Of a stretch of DNA of 64,000 nt, positions 24,631 to 34,988 are shown one piece after another (within the stretch, counting starts at the first letter, position 1; every line of letters begins with the position of its first letter). The DNA is from Priestia aryabhattai (lineage in GTDB: Bacteria; Bacillota; Bacilli; Bacillales; Bacillaceae_H). The notes under the pieces are model-generated. The model was given only the letters and a program-made list of their open reading frames with translations, was not told the origin of the DNA and searched no databases. Location: positions 558,001-622,000 of the forward strand of contig NZ_JAMBOQ010000003.1 of NCBI RefSeq assembly GCF_023715685.1, given 5' to 3'. The translations under genes and the position numbers were made by a program.

Positions 24631-26436
24631 ATGGAAGCCGAAAAATATAAAGTTGTTCGAGAGCGCTTTTATTATCAAACAGATCAAATCATTGATAAGA
24701 TGTTTAACTGGAAGCAAATGGCCCGCTTGTTTCGTTATCTTCATCCATATCGAAAAAACTTGCTTCCTTTCTCGTTTTTTATGGTCATTATCACTACGGT
24801 AATTAGACTTGCTATTCCTATTTTGATAGGTGTATATACGCTTGATCATGCTGTGAAAGACAAGAATAGCACGCTGCTCATGCAGTTAGTTTTCATGATC
24901 TTTAGCTTGTATGTACTATCGTATATTGCGAATGTCTTTCGAATTAAATGGATGAACCAACTCGGGCAGCACGTTATATATGATTTAAGAAAACATTTAT
25001 TTACGCATGTTCAAGGGCTGTCGCACCGTTTTTTCGATACACGTTCAGGAGGCTCTATTCTTGTAAGGATTATGAATGATATTAACTCTCTTCAAGATTT
25101 ATTTACCAATGGGGTGGTTAACCTATTTATGGACCTCTTATTGTTAGTTGGGATTGTGGTTATATTATTTTCTCTCAGTCCTACTTTGACATGTGCTGTT
25201 TTAGTTATTTTACCGATTATGTTCTTGATTTCTACAAAGTTGAGAAGAAGAATTCGTCGATCATGGCAAGTTGTTCGTATGAAACAGTCAGTATTAAATT
25301 CACATTTAAATGAGAGTATTCAAGGCATTCGTGTCACTCAATCATTTGCTCAAGAACAAGAAAATATGCTGTTTTTTGAGCGTATAAACAGTGAAAATTA
25401 CGAGAGTTGGAGGCAAGCTACTCGAAAAAATGCCATGTTTCGACCATTTGTAGAACTTACAAATGCTGTTGGAACGGCTATTTTAATTTGGTTCGGTGCT
25501 GTACTTATTCAAGATGAACGGCTAACAATTGGTATTTTTGTATCATTTGCTTTTTATCTTGGGATGTTTTGGGAACCGATTTCTCGTTTAGGGCAAGTAT
25601 ACAATCAATTATTAATGGGAATGGCTTCATCCGAGCGTATCTTTGAATTTTTAGATGAAAAACCTCTTGTCGCGGATTTAGAAACCGCTACGTCTTTAGA
25701 GGATATGAAGGGAAAAGTTGAGTTCAAGCACGTCTCATTTTCTTATGATGGGAAGCGGAAAGCTCTAAACAACGTATCAATTGAAATAAAAGAAGGACAG
25801 ACGGTTGCTTTAGTGGGGCATACTGGATCTGGAAAAACATCCATTGCTAATTTAATCACGCGTTTTTATGATGTGAACGAAGGGCAAATCTTAATTGATA
25901 ATATGCCTATTCAAGATATTACTTTAGCGAGTTTACGAGCGCAAATTAGTATTGTGCTGCAAGAAACATTTATTTTTTCAGGAACCATTATGGAAAACAT
26001 TCGGTTTGGAAAGCCGGATGCTGCTGATGATGAAGTGATCAAGGCGGCAGAAGCGGTAGGGGCTGCAGATTTTATAAAGCGTCTGAAAAAAGGCTATGAT
26101 ACGGAAGTAGAAGAGCGGGGAAACGTCTTATCCGTGGGAGAGCGTCAATTGATTTCATTTGCTCGAACGCTGTTGGCTGATCCTCGTATTATCATTTTAG
26201 ATGAAGCGACAGCAAGCATCGATACAGAAACAGAAGTGAAGATTCAACAGGCGCTTAAAACGCTGTTAAAAAACAGAACTGCCATCATGATTGCTCATCG
26301 GTTATCTACCATACGAGAAGCAGATAACATCATTGTATTAGATCACGGAAGCATTATTGAAACAGGTAATCACATGGAACTAATGCAGCAAAAAGGCGTA
26401 TATTATTACCTTGTTCAAACCCATGCTACAGCTTAA
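24631..26436 (+). CDS. yknV: ABC exporter half-transporter YknV (degenerate signature)
   Basis: A 601-residue ABC half-exporter with an N-terminal cytosolic extension of ~40 residues, six membrane helices and a C-terminal ATPase. Walker A is GHTGSGKTS, Walker B is IILDEATASID with the catalytic Glu intact, but the signature is LSVGERQ instead of LSGGQ. Together with YknU (intact signature, Asp for Glu) this gives one competent and one degenerate ATP site, as in known heterodimeric exporters. GGGAGG precedes the ATG. Confidence 0.9.
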   Translation: MEAEKYKVVRERFYYQTDQIIDKMFNWKQMARLFRYLHPYRKNLLPFSFFMVIITTVIRLAIPILIGVYTLDHAVKDKNSTLLMQLVFMIFSLYVLSYIANVFRIKWMNQLGQHVIYDLRKHLFTHVQGLSHRFFDTRSGGSILVRIMNDINSLQDLFTNGVVNLFMDLLLLVGIVVILFSLSPTLTCAVLVILPIMFLISTKLRRRIRRSWQVVRMKQSVLNSHLNESIQGIRVTQSFAQEQENMLFFERINSENYESWRQATRKNAMFRPFVELTNAVGTAILIWFGAVLIQDERLTIGIFVSFAFYLGMFWEPISRLGQVYNQLLMGMASSERIFEFLDEKPLVADLETATSLEDMKGKVEFKHVSFSYDGKRKALNNVSIEIKEGQTVALVGHTGSGKTSIANLITRFYDVNEGQILIDNMPIQDITLASLRAQISIVLQETFIFSGTIMENIRFGKPDAADDEVIKAAEAVGAADFIKRLKKGYDTEVEERGNVLSVGERQLISFARTLLADPRIIILDEATASIDTETEVKIQQALKTLLKNRTAIMIAHRLSTIREADNIIVLDHGSIIETGNHMELMQQKGVYYYLVQTHATA

Positions 26437-26466
26437 AAAACAGAGAGAGTTGATCTTTCTGTTTTT
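26436..26466 (+). terminator. Terminator of yknUV
   Basis: A 13 bp stem with one mismatch (AAAAACAG.../...CTGTTTTT) just after the yknV stop. Confidence 0.65.
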
Positions 26467-26585
26467 CTGTGAGAAATAGTAAAGAGGTATAAGCGTCGTT
26501 AACGGGAAAATGAGGTTGATACAAAAGAATTGTGGTAAAATAACGGTAGTTCAGATTTTTTCCTGTACATAATGGAGGAATTCAA

Positions 26586-27248
26586 ATGAAAAAAGAATTT
26601 GCAGTCATCGGATTAGGTAGATTTGGAGGAAGTATTTGTAAAACATTAAGCGATCAAGGAATGGAAGTTCTGGCGATTGATATTGATGAAGAAAAGGTAA
26701 ATGAGTATGCTAACGTTGCTTCCCACGCAGTAGTAGGCGATTCAATGGACGAAGGGGTTCTAAAAAGTTTAGGAATTCGTAATTTTGATCATGTTATCGT
26801 AGCTATTGGTGACAATATTCAGGCAAGTATTTTGACGACCCTTATTCTAAAAGAGTTGGGCGTTGAAAAAATAACGGTAAAAGCGCAAAATGATTATCAT
26901 GCCAAAGTACTATCAAAAATTGGAGCTAATTTTATCGTGCATCCCGAACGAGATATGGGACGAAGAATTGCCAATAACATGATTTCAAACAGCGTGCTAG
27001 ATTATTTAGAGCTATCTGAAGAACACAGCATTGTAGAGTTAGTAGCGAGTAAAAGAATGGCTGGCAATACGTTAATTGAGTTAGACATTCGTGCGAAATA
27101 TGGCATTAACATTGTAGCCATTAAGCGTGATCGAGATATCATCGTTTCTCCGCAAGCGTCAGAAACGATTCGAGAAGGGGACGTGTTGATTGTTATTGGA
27201 GCAGATGCAGATATCAACCGCTTCGAAAATAAATTTGCCAGTGCTTAA
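26586..27248 (+). CDS. ktrC: Potassium uptake regulatory subunit KtrC
   Basis: A 220-residue cytosolic RCK protein. Residues ~1-130 form the RCK-N Rossmann domain (VIGLGRFGGSICKTL, then LAIDIDEEKV), and ~135-220 the RCK-C domain that binds cyclic di-AMP in KtrC. It gates a KtrD/KtrB-type membrane K+ channel in response to ATP/ADP, while c-di-AMP closes it. The position next to rnjA matches B. subtilis ykqB/ktrC. GGAGGAATTCAA precedes the ATG. It is convergent with rnjA. Confidence 0.94.
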   Translation: MKKEFAVIGLGRFGGSICKTLSDQGMEVLAIDIDEEKVNEYANVASHAVVGDSMDEGVLKSLGIRNFDHVIVAIGDNIQASILTTLILKELGVEKITVKAQNDYHAKVLSKIGANFIVHPERDMGRRIANNMISNSVLDYLELSEEHSIVELVASKRMAGNTLIELDIRAKYGINIVAIKRDRDIIVSPQASETIREGDVLIVIGADADINRFENKFASA

Positions 27249-27295
27249 TAAAAGAAAGAGCGGATGCGATCGCATCCGCTCTATTTCTTTTATTA
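27246..27295. terminator. Bidirectional terminator, ktrC / rnjA
   Basis: Near-perfect palindrome with a 13+13 bp loop-free core (AGAGCGGATGCGA and its complement) and outer A/T arms joined by a 2-base bulge. The ktrC and rnjA stop codons form the two ends. Confidence 0.88.
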
Positions 27296-28960
27296 AACCT
27301 CCATAATGATCGGTAAAATCATTGGACGGCGCTTTGTTTTTTCGTAAAGGAATGGAGCCAATGTGTCTGTGATTTCATTCTTAATCTCAGACCATTGTGA
27401 CGTACGACGTTCCATTACTTTGTTCAAGTGTTTTGTAATAAGGGATTGTGCATCATTAATTAAGTCGCCAGATTCGCGCATATAAACAAAACCACGAGAG
27501 ATAATGTCTGGACCAGCAGCGATCTTGAAGTCTTTCATATTGATGCTTACAACCACAATAACAAGACCTTCTTCAGATAAAATGCGGCGGTCACGAAGTA
27601 CGATATTTCCAATGTCACCAATTCCGCTTCCGTCAATATATACAGAGCCTGAAGGGATTTTTCCAGCTACTGAAGCTTCGCTGTCGCTTAAAGCTAGCAC
27701 CTCTCCATTATCCATAATGAAGCAGTTTTCTTCAGGAACTCCACAATCTGTTGCAAGTTTGATGTGCATCTTCTGCATGCGATACTCACCGTGAATTGGC
27801 ATAAAGTATTTTGGTTTCATCAAACGAAGCATTAATTTTTGCTCTTCCTGTCCACCGTGTCCAGAAGTGTGGATATCGTTTAGAGCACCGTGAATAACCT
27901 CTGCTCCTGCACGGAATAGCATATCAATTGTTTTGCTAACACTTACTGTATTTCCTGGAATAGGTGAAGATGAGAATACAACCGTATCTCCAGGGATAAT
28001 TTGAATTTGGCGGTGAGTACCGTTTGCAATTCTAGATAGCGCTGCCATCGGTTCACCTTGGCTGCCTGTACATAAAATAGTCACGCGATTAGCTGGAATT
28101 CGGTTAATTTGAGAAGGCTCAATGAACGTATCTTTTGGACATGAGATATATCCAAGCTGTTGGCCAATCTCAATAGCTGCTTCCATACTGCGTCCGAATA
28201 CAGCAACTTTACGGTTATGCAATACGGCTGCTTCCACTACTTGCTGTAAGCGATGAATATTTGAAGCAAACGTTGCAAAAATAATACGGCCGTCTACTTT
28301 ACGGAAAATGTCATGAATGCTGTCACCTACGCGGCGCTCAGACATCGTAAAGTTAGGAATTTCACTGTTTGTACTGTCTGAAAGCAAGCATAGAACGCCT
28401 TCTTTACCAATTTCAGCCATTTTCGTTAAGTTCGCCGGTTCGCCCACTGGTGTAAAATCAAACTTGAAATCTCCTGTATGTACGATTTGTCCGTTTGGTG
28501 TTTTTACCACAATTCCGTAAGAATCAGGAATACTGTGAGTTGTGCGGAAGAACGTTACCGATGTTTTGCGGAACTTAATTACGTCATCTTCGGTAATTTC
28601 ATGAAGCTGAGCTGTGCGAAGCAACCCGTGCTCGTCTAATTTGTTGCGAAGAAGCCCAAGGGCTAATTTCCCTGCATAAATAGGAATGTTTAATTCTCTT
28701 AATAAGTAAGGAATTCCGCCGATGTGATCTTCATGACCATGTGTAACGAAAAGGCCACGGATTTTATCTGCATTTTTTACTAAATAACTGTAGTCAGGAA
28801 TAACGTAGTCAATTCCTAAAAGCTCATCTTCAGGGAATTTAATTCCTGCATCAATAAGGATAATTTCATCTTGAAACTGTACGGCATACGTATTTTTACC
28901 GATTTCGCCTAGTCCACCCAGGGCGAAAACTGCCGTTTGATTATTTTTTACAAATTTCAT
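27293..28960 (-). CDS. rnjA: Ribonuclease J1
   Basis: A 555-residue metallo-beta-lactamase/beta-CASP ribonuclease. The zinc motif [10 protein letters not shown] is present, with [16 protein letters not shown], the beta-CASP region (LLSDSTNSE ... [21 protein letters not shown]) and the C-terminal SHGHGG-like HTSGHGGQ and MPIHGEYR. It is the 5'-3' exo- and endonuclease for mRNA turnover and 16S rRNA maturation. I take the third in-frame Met (28960) because it matches the B. subtilis 555-residue start; starts at 28966 or 28969 would add two to three residues. It follows rpoY with overlapping stop/start. Confidence 0.96.
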   Translation of the reverse strand: MKFVKNNQTAVFALGGLGEIGKNTYAVQFQDEIILIDAGIKFPEDELLGIDYVIPDYSYLVKNADKIRGLFVTHGHEDHIGGIPYLLRELNIPIYAGKLALGLLRNKLDEHGLLRTAQLHEITEDDVIKFRKTSVTFFRTTHSIPDSYGIVVKTPNGQIVHTGDFKFDFTPVGEPANLTKMAEIGKEGVLCLLSDSTNSEIPNFTMSERRVGDSIHDIFRKVDGRIIFATFASNIHRLQQVVEAAVLHNRKVAVFGRSMEAAIEIGQQLGYISCPKDTFIEPSQINRIPANRVTILCTGSQGEPMAALSRIANGTHRQIQIIPGDTVVFSSSPIPGNTVSVSKTIDMLFRAGAEVIHGALNDIHTSGHGGQEEQKLMLRLMKPKYFMPIHGEYRMQKMHIKLATDCGVPEENCFIMDNGEVLALSDSEASVAGKIPSGSVYIDGSGIGDIGNIVLRDRRILSEEGLVIVVVSINMKDFKIAAGPDIISRGFVYMRESGDLINDAQSLITKHLNKVMERRTSQWSEIKNEITDTLAPFLYEKTKRRPMILPIIMEV

Positions 28961-28965
28961 TTTCA

Positions 28966-29175
28966 TCATATCTCCAATACTTTAAAATCTTCATGCTGTT
29001 GTTCGTACTCTAAATAGTCTCCTGTCACTGCTTGAACAAACTCAATATTAATTGAACGCGCTTTTAACTTTTGACGAACGTCACGCTCAGAATCTGCGTT
29101 CACATAGACTGTTTTTGTATTTTCACGTACAGCTACTTCACTCATTTTTTCTTGAAAATAAACTTTAAAAATCAT
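28966..29175 (-). CDS. rpoY: RNA polymerase epsilon subunit
   Basis: A 69-residue protein equal to B. subtilis YkzG/RpoY, the small epsilon subunit of Firmicute RNA polymerase: [19 protein letters not shown], then [22 protein letters not shown] and GDYLEYEQ. It binds the core enzyme near the beta' subunit and its fold resembles the phage inhibitor Gp2. Its stop overlaps the start region of rnjA, so the two are co-transcribed, as in B. subtilis. Confidence 0.95.
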   Translation of the reverse strand: MIFKVYFQEKMSEVAVRENTKTVYVNADSERDVRQKLKARSINIEFVQAVTGDYLEYEQQHEDFKVLEI

Positions 29176-29364
29176 AACAAAAATCTCTCCTTAATTCCGA
29201 AATTCAAATAACTTATTTTATTATATTATAAAATGTGTATGTATTTCATGTATTTTCTAAAGAAACTTGCTTTCACTACATTTTAGTCATCTAAATATAA
29301 CAAGTCAATTAATTATAGAATAATATTAATAGGAAACGGATACAAGACTATATTTTCCGGGCGT

Positions 29365-29433
29365 ATAAAAAATAGGGCTATTCCATTGTACGATGCAGAC
29401 ACACACTCTGCAAATTTTACAACAGAAAGCCCT
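29365..29433 (-). terminator. Terminator of the small peptide unit
   Basis: On the minus strand, arms AGGGCT/AGCCCT (29428-29433 / 29374-29379) enclose a second stem TGCAGA/TCTGCA (29407-29412 / 29394-29399), followed by TATTTTTTATA. The long loop makes it a moderate terminator call. Confidence 0.5.
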
Positions 29434-29444
29434 GAAAAAATCGA

Positions 29445-29516
29445 TTATGCCATCGTTTTTTTACGCAATAATTCATTCCAGCGTTTTAGCAGCCTTTTTC
29501 GAAAATCTTTTAACAT
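29445..29516 (-). CDS. Candidate 23-residue cationic amphipathic peptide
   Basis: A minus-strand frame from ATG 29516 to TAA 29445, 10 bases after AAAGGAG. The peptide begins MLKDFRKRLLKRWNELLRKK, has net charge about +7, and places L2, F5, L9, W13, L16 on one helix face, as in membrane-surface amphipathic helices. A TATAAT lies at 29579-29574 and a structured U-tailed hairpin follows at 29433-29365, so a complete ~200-base unit is visible upstream of rpoY. I recognise no family; SpoVM is similar in size and concept but not in sequence. Coding status is inferred. Confidence 0.45.
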   Translation of the reverse strand: MLKDFRKRLLKRWNELLRKKTMA

Positions 29517-29573
29517 GATTTTTTAGCTCCTTTGTTTTTTTTGCAATACCTGCCTGTCTCTCTCTGTACTTTT

Positions 29574-29579
29574 ATTATA
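29574..29579 (-). promoter_or_regulatory. Possible -10 of the small peptide unit
   Basis: TATAAT on the minus strand about 60 bases before the peptide start. No canonical -35 is found 16-18 bases upstream. The remaining part of the 29176-29723 gap shows only A/T-rich sequence and the ykrA upstream region. Confidence 0.35.
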
Positions 29580-29723
29580 TGATGAAAAGGGAGAGGTTTC
29601 TCGTGGTTAAATATGGAAAAATGTAAATAGGAACGTCCATTTATAGAGAAACCAGAGCTTGTTTGATATAATCGGAAAGGCTTAACAAAGAGATAAAAAA
29701 TTATAAAAAATAAGGTGATAAAC

Positions 29724-30506
29724 GTGGAACGAAAGATTATTTTTTTTGATATTGATGGAACGTTATTGGATCATGATAAAAAACTGCCTGCTTCTACAAA
29801 AAAAGCTGTACAGCTGCTAAAAGAGCAGGGGCATGAAGTGGCAATTGCAACTGGAAGAGCTCCTTTTATGTTTAAAGATCTGCGTGAAGAGTTGGATATT
29901 CAAACATATATTAGCTTTAATGGTCAGTACATTGTCTTAAATGGAGAAGTTCTTTACAAAAATCCGTTAAATAAAGAAGAGCTTCAACACTTAACGGCTT
30001 TTGCTGTTGAGCATGATCACCCTGTTGTGTACATGGATCATGAAGATATGAAATCAAACATCGAGTTTCATGACTATATCGAATCCAGCATCAGTACGCT
30101 GAAAATTGGATTTACCCACCCTCACCACGATCCTACTTATTTCGAAGGGCGTGAAATTTATCAATCCCTCTTGTTCTGTACAGCGGGAGAAGAAGCTCCT
30201 TATGAAGAAAAATTTAAGAAATTTGACTTTATTCGCTGGCATGAATTTTCAACTGATGTTCTGCCAAAAGGTGGATCAAAAGCGCGAGGAATTGAGACAA
30301 TGATTGAAAAGCTCGGTTTTGACAAAAAAGATGTATATGCATTTGGAGACGGCTTAAACGATATTGAAATGCTGGAATTTGTGGGAAATGGCGTAGCGAT
30401 GGGAAATGCGGAAGAAGTCGTGAAAGAAGTTGCTGATCTTGTTACAAAAGATGTAGCAGAAGATGGTATTCTCCACGGATTGGAGCTAGTAGGATTATTA
30501 AAGTAA
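29724..30506 (+). CDS. ykrA: HAD-family phosphatase YkrA (Cof type)
   Basis: A 260-residue Cof-type HAD hydrolase. Motif I FFDIDGTLLD contains the nucleophile Asp, IATGRAPFM is motif II, the Lys of motif III lies in VLPKGGSKARG, and motif IV is FGDGLNDIEML; a cap domain lies between. Such cytosolic enzymes dephosphorylate small sugar phosphates or flavin/PLP-type metabolites; the substrate is unknown. GTG 29724 after AAGGTG agrees with the B. subtilis start (MERK). It converges on def. Confidence 0.93.
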   Translation: MERKIIFFDIDGTLLDHDKKLPASTKKAVQLLKEQGHEVAIATGRAPFMFKDLREELDIQTYISFNGQYIVLNGEVLYKNPLNKEELQHLTAFAVEHDHPVVYMDHEDMKSNIEFHDYIESSISTLKIGFTHPHHDPTYFEGREIYQSLLFCTAGEEAPYEEKFKKFDFIRWHEFSTDVLPKGGSKARGIETMIEKLGFDKKDVYAFGDGLNDIEMLEFVGNGVAMGNAEEVVKEVADLVTKDVAEDGILHGLELVGLLK

Positions 30507-30507
30507 G

Positions 30508-30537
30508 AAAAAACGCGAGCAGCAGCTCGCGTTTTTT
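30508..30537. terminator. Bidirectional terminator, ykrA / def
   Basis: A 13 bp perfect stem (AAAAAACGCGAGC and complement) with a 4-base loop between convergent genes. Confidence 0.88.
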
Positions 30538-31090
30538 AGCGTTCATATGGAAAAGCATTTTCAGGTTCTTGAAATGGATTTTCTTTATTAATGTAATCAT
30601 AAAACATAATTCCGTCTAAATGATCAATTTCGTGCTGGAATACGACAGCAGGAAGGCCTTTCAAACGAATTTTCACTTCTTCGCCTTCAAGTGTTGTGCC
30701 TTTTACTGTGATACGTGCATACCGAGGAACAAATCCTGGGATATCTTGATCGACAGACAAGCAGCCTTCACCACCTGTAAGGTATGTCTTTTCTACTGAG
30801 TGGCTAATGATCTTAGGATTAAATAATGCATAGCTGTATAGCTTGCCTTTTTCATCCGTAACGTGTACCCCAATCATTCGTTTTGATACATTAATTTGAG
30901 GAGCGGCAAGCCCGATACCAGATCGCAGCCCATATTTAGCAGCAATTTCAGGATCTTGGCTGTTTTTTACATATTCTAATAAGCTATGTAAAATCTTTTT
31001 GTCTTCTTCAGAAGCAGGTAACGGTACTTCTTTTGCTACTTCTCGCAGCGTTGGGTGTCCGTCTTGAATAATATCGTTCATTGTAATCAA
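30536..31090 (-). CDS. def: Peptide deformylase
   Basis: A 184-residue metalloenzyme that removes the formyl group from nascent proteins. The three conserved motifs are present: GIGLAAPQ, EGCLSV (metal-binding Cys) and QHEIDHLDG (two metal-binding His and catalytic Glu). The size and insertions fit the Gram-positive class II type, corresponding to B. subtilis DefB (YkrB). The ATG is preceded by GGGAGATG. It lies between ykrA and the YjcZ-type microprotein gene on the same strand. Confidence 0.95.
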   Translation of the reverse strand: MITMNDIIQDGHPTLREVAKEVPLPASEEDKKILHSLLEYVKNSQDPEIAAKYGLRSGIGLAAPQINVSKRMIGVHVTDEKGKLYSYALFNPKIISHSVEKTYLTGGEGCLSVDQDIPGFVPRYARITVKGTTLEGEEVKIRLKGLPAVVFQHEIDHLDGIMFYDYINKENPFQEPENAFPYER

Positions 31091-31223
31091 CTTTCACATC
31101 TCCCTAGGCTATTTTATAGGTATAAAGTGTATCAAATCCGTATAAAAAAGTCATTACCTCGACCTTGACCACATAAATGTTTCTTCTAATTATATGTATC
31201 ACGCCTATGGAAAAACCTGCATA

Positions 31224-31257
31224 AGAAAAAATAAAAGCGACCGTTAGCCGCTTTTAT
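31224..31257 (-). terminator. Terminator of the YjcZ-type gene
   Basis: On the minus strand, stem ATAAAAGCG/CGCTTTTAT with a 9-base loop is followed by a T-run (31225-31230 as A on the plus strand). Confidence 0.7.
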
Positions 31258-31264
31258 TGTATAA

Positions 31265-31375
31265 TTACCAGCCGCCACAGCTGCAGCCGATAATAACTAA
31301 TAAAATGAACAGTACGATTAATAAAACAAAGCCTTTATTAGAACTGCCGCAGCCATATCCACCGTAACCCCACAT
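31265..31375 (-). CDS. YjcZ-family sporulation microprotein
   Basis: A 36-residue membrane microprotein. The N-terminus is Gly/Tyr/Cys-rich (MWGYGGYGCGSSNKG), followed by one hydrophobic helix (FVLLIVLFILLVIIG) and a short CSCGGW tail, the hallmark of the YjcZ/tiny transmembrane sporulation family of Bacillus. GGGAGG is 8 bases before the ATG and an intrinsic terminator follows the stop. Family members are sporulation-linked or of unknown function. Recognition is by composition and architecture. Confidence 0.82.
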   Translation of the reverse strand: MWGYGGYGCGSSNKGFVLLIVLFILLVIIGCSCGGW

Positions 31376-31544
31376 AATATAACCTCCCGTAGTTATCAAT
31401 CCCAAGGTAAAAAGTAATAAACTCCCTTTTTTTCACGATTGGGTTAGTATAATATATTAAAAGGTGGAAAAAGGGTGTAGAGAAATTGCTAATTTCCTAC
31501 AAAAATTGTATAATGGCCCATGGATAAGGGAGGATTTACCAGAT

Positions 31545-32210
31545 ATGAAATGCGTCGGAAGATATATAATTATCGGCATTGCTGCTATGTCACTAGCAGG
31601 CTGTGCAGAAGGCTCATCGCCTGAACTTGAGGTATATAATGGATTAGAAAAAGTGGTAGCACAAGAAAAGCAATTTGCCGATCAGCAAAAACCGTTAGCT
31701 GATTTAGAACAGCAAGAAAATGCGATATACGACCAAATTATTCAGCTAGGGATTAAAGATAAAAAGAAAATAAAAAATAAAGCACAAAAAGCGCAGCAGT
31801 TATTAGATGAGCGTGAAAGTAAATTACAAAAAGAAGAAAAAAGCATCAGCGCTTCGCAAAAACAATTTGAAGCGACAGAACCTAAGATTCAAAAACTAGA
31901 GGACGGCAAAGCAAAAGACGAGGCGCTTGAACTATCTGCGTTAATGAAGAAGCGTTATAAGGCCTACCAGTCCTTACATGATGCCTATCTTCATTCCATT
32001 GAATTAGATCGTCAGCTATATACGCTCTTTGAAAAAGAAAATGTGAAATTAGAGAATCTTGAAACACAAATCGCTTCGATTAATGCTACCTATAAAGAAG
32101 TTGAAAAGAAAAAAGAAACGTTTAACACATTAACAGCTGACTACAACAAAGCCAAAGAAGATTTTTATAACAAAACAAAGTTAAAGGTGAAAAATAGTGA
32201 GGATAAATAA
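31545..32210 (+). CDS. ykyA: Lipoprotein YkyA with coiled coils
   Basis: A 221-residue lipoprotein. The signal MKCVGRYIIIGIAAMSLAGC ends in an LAGC lipobox, so it is lipid-anchored on the outer face of the membrane. The mature part is almost entirely charged helix (EQFADQ, LEQQENAIYDQI, KAQQLLDERESKLQKEEK), predicting long coiled coils. It corresponds to the YkyA family of putative cell-wall-binding lipoproteins. GGGAGG fits ATG 31545; the upstream in-frame extension lacks a signal peptide. It sits just before the pdh operon as in B. subtilis. Confidence 0.88.
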   Translation: MKCVGRYIIIGIAAMSLAGCAEGSSPELEVYNGLEKVVAQEKQFADQQKPLADLEQQENAIYDQIIQLGIKDKKKIKNKAQKAQQLLDERESKLQKEEKSISASQKQFEATEPKIQKLEDGKAKDEALELSALMKKRYKAYQSLHDAYLHSIELDRQLYTLFEKENVKLENLETQIASINATYKEVEKKKETFNTLTADYNKAKEDFYNKTKLKVKNSEDK

Positions 32211-32212
32211 GA

Positions 32213-32242
32213 AGGCCTGTGAATTTTACAGGTCTTTTTTTT
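32213..32242 (+). terminator. Terminator of ykyA
   Basis: Stem AGGCCTGT/ACAGGTCT with a 7-base loop and a run of eight T. Confidence 0.85.
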
Positions 32243-32486
32243 GCTGAAAAGGAATGTTTTCTGAAATGAAGAAAGGATTTCGACATGATTCAAGTAAAAA
32301 TTGCAAAAGGTTATTGTTTTAAAAAATCGTTTATTTGTGGCAAGATAGGAGATATGCAGACGTAAAAAAAGAGAAGGTTATTATAAAACATATAATACAG
32401 TTTGTATCTGTGTAATAGTACAGCATGTCTTTTTTATGTGTTTTATTTCACAAACTAAAAAAGCGTAATTTCTTGATGTAAATGCA

Positions 32487-32789
32487 TTGACGAACTGTTT
32501 TAGTGTATTGTAAACTAGTTAGCGTAGTAAGTGTTGTATTAATCATTTTTGCAAAATAATTAATACAGTTTAACGAAACGCTCGTTTCGCTTAAACTTTC
32601 CTTTTACGTAAATGTTTGCACAGAATTCGCTGGGGAATACATAGAAATGTTAAGGATTAGCGAATTCAAAAAGCTACTCGACAAAATATGACTTTTACTT
32701 GTCCATTTGGGACATTCTAAAAGCGTGTATGTTTGTTTGATTAGTAAAATGAATTTATACGGCTTAAATGAAAGGAAGAGGTGACTTAG
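32487..32789 (+). promoter_or_regulatory. pdhA promoter candidate and structured leader
   Basis: TTGACG (32487-32492) with a TAAACT-like -10 at 32511 would start a ~265-base leader. It contains three inverted repeats: TGTATTAAT/ATTAATACA (32535-32543 / 32559-32567), CGAAACG/CGTTTCG (32574-32580 / 32583-32589) and GAATTCGCT/AGCGAATTC (32623-32631 / 32659-32667). None is followed by a T-run, so they are not ordinary terminators. No coding frame was found in 32243-32789. Confidence 0.4.
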
Positions 32790-33905
<1,116 letters not shown>

Positions 33906-33908
33906 GCC

Positions 33909-34886
33909 ATGGCGCAAATGACAATGATTCAAGCGATTACTGATGCGTTACGCACAGAAATGAAAAACGACGAAAACGTATTAGTTTTTGGTGAAGACGT
34001 TGGCGTAAACGGTGGAGTATTCCGTGCGACTGAAGGTCTTCAACAAGAGTTCGGCGAAGATCGCGTATTCGATACGCCATTAGCTGAATCTGGTATCGGT
34101 GGTCTTGCTGTGGGTCTATCGACTCAAGGTTTCCGTCCGGTTCCTGAAATTCAATTCTTTGGTTTCGTATACGAAGTACTTGATTCTGTATCAGGTCAAG
34201 CTGCACGTATGCGCTACCGTTCTGGCGGTCGCTGGAATGCACCAATCACATTCCGTTCACCATTCGGTGGAGGCGTTCATACACCAGAACTTCACGCTGA
34301 TAGCTTAGAAGGTATCGTAGCATCTCAACCTGGTTTAAAAGTTGTAATTCCTTCAACTCCATACGATGCAAAAGGTCTTTTAATTTCATCAATCCGTGAT
34401 AACGATCCGGTTGTATACTTAGAGCACATGAAGCTTTACCGTTCATTCCGTCAAGAAGTACCTGAAGAATCATACACAATTGATTTAGGTACTGCTGATG
34501 TGAAACGTGAAGGTACAGACGTAACGCTTATCGCTTACGGTGCAATGGTACACTCATCATTAAAAGCAGCTGAAGAACTAGAAAAAGAAGGTATCTCTGC
34601 TGAAGTAGTGGACTTACGTACAGTTCAACCTTTAGATATCGATACAATTCTTGCATCAGTTGAAAAAACTGGTCGCGTAGTAGTAGTTCAAGAAGCTCAA
34701 AAACAAGCTGGTATCGCAGCTAACGTTGTAGCTGAAATTAACGATCGTGCAATCCTAAGCTTAGAAGCACCAGTATTACGTGTAACAGCACCGGATACTG
34801 TGTTCCCATTCTCTCAAGCTGAGGGCGTATGGTTACCAGACCACAAAGATATCGTTGAAACAGCTAAAAAAGTACTTGAATTTTAA
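33909..34886 (+). CDS. pdhB: Pyruvate dehydrogenase E1 component, beta subunit
   Basis: A 325-residue E1-beta that completes the E1 heterotetramer active site. Typical segments are [44 protein letters not shown], and the C-terminal transketolase domain [14 protein letters not shown]. The start ATG overlaps an NcoI-like CCATGG and uses AAGGAG inside the pdhA end as ribosome-binding site, so translation is coupled. A 13 bp hairpin follows before pdhC. Confidence 0.97.
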   Translation: MAQMTMIQAITDALRTEMKNDENVLVFGEDVGVNGGVFRATEGLQQEFGEDRVFDTPLAESGIGGLAVGLSTQGFRPVPEIQFFGFVYEVLDSVSGQAARMRYRSGGRWNAPITFRSPFGGGVHTPELHADSLEGIVASQPGLKVVIPSTPYDAKGLLISSIRDNDPVVYLEHMKLYRSFRQEVPEESYTIDLGTADVKREGTDVTLIAYGAMVHSSLKAAEELEKEGISAEVVDLRTVQPLDIDTILASVEKTGRVVVVQEAQKQAGIAANVVAEINDRAILSLEAPVLRVTAPDTVFPFSQAEGVWLPDHKDIVETAKKVLEF

Positions 34887-34901
34887 TTAGCATTTTACTG
34901 T

Positions 34902-34932
34902 GACAGAAATCAGCTTTTTGCTGATTTCTGTC
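34902..34932 (+). promoter_or_regulatory. Intercistronic hairpin between pdhB and pdhC
   Basis: A perfect 13 bp stem GACAGAAATCAGC with a TTTTT loop, without a downstream T-run. It probably acts as a processing or stability element, or a weak attenuator, not as a full terminator. Confidence 0.6.
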
Positions 34933-34988
34933 TTAGATAAAATAAACACTAACAAATTGAACGCAACTAACTAGGAGGGTGAAGACAC

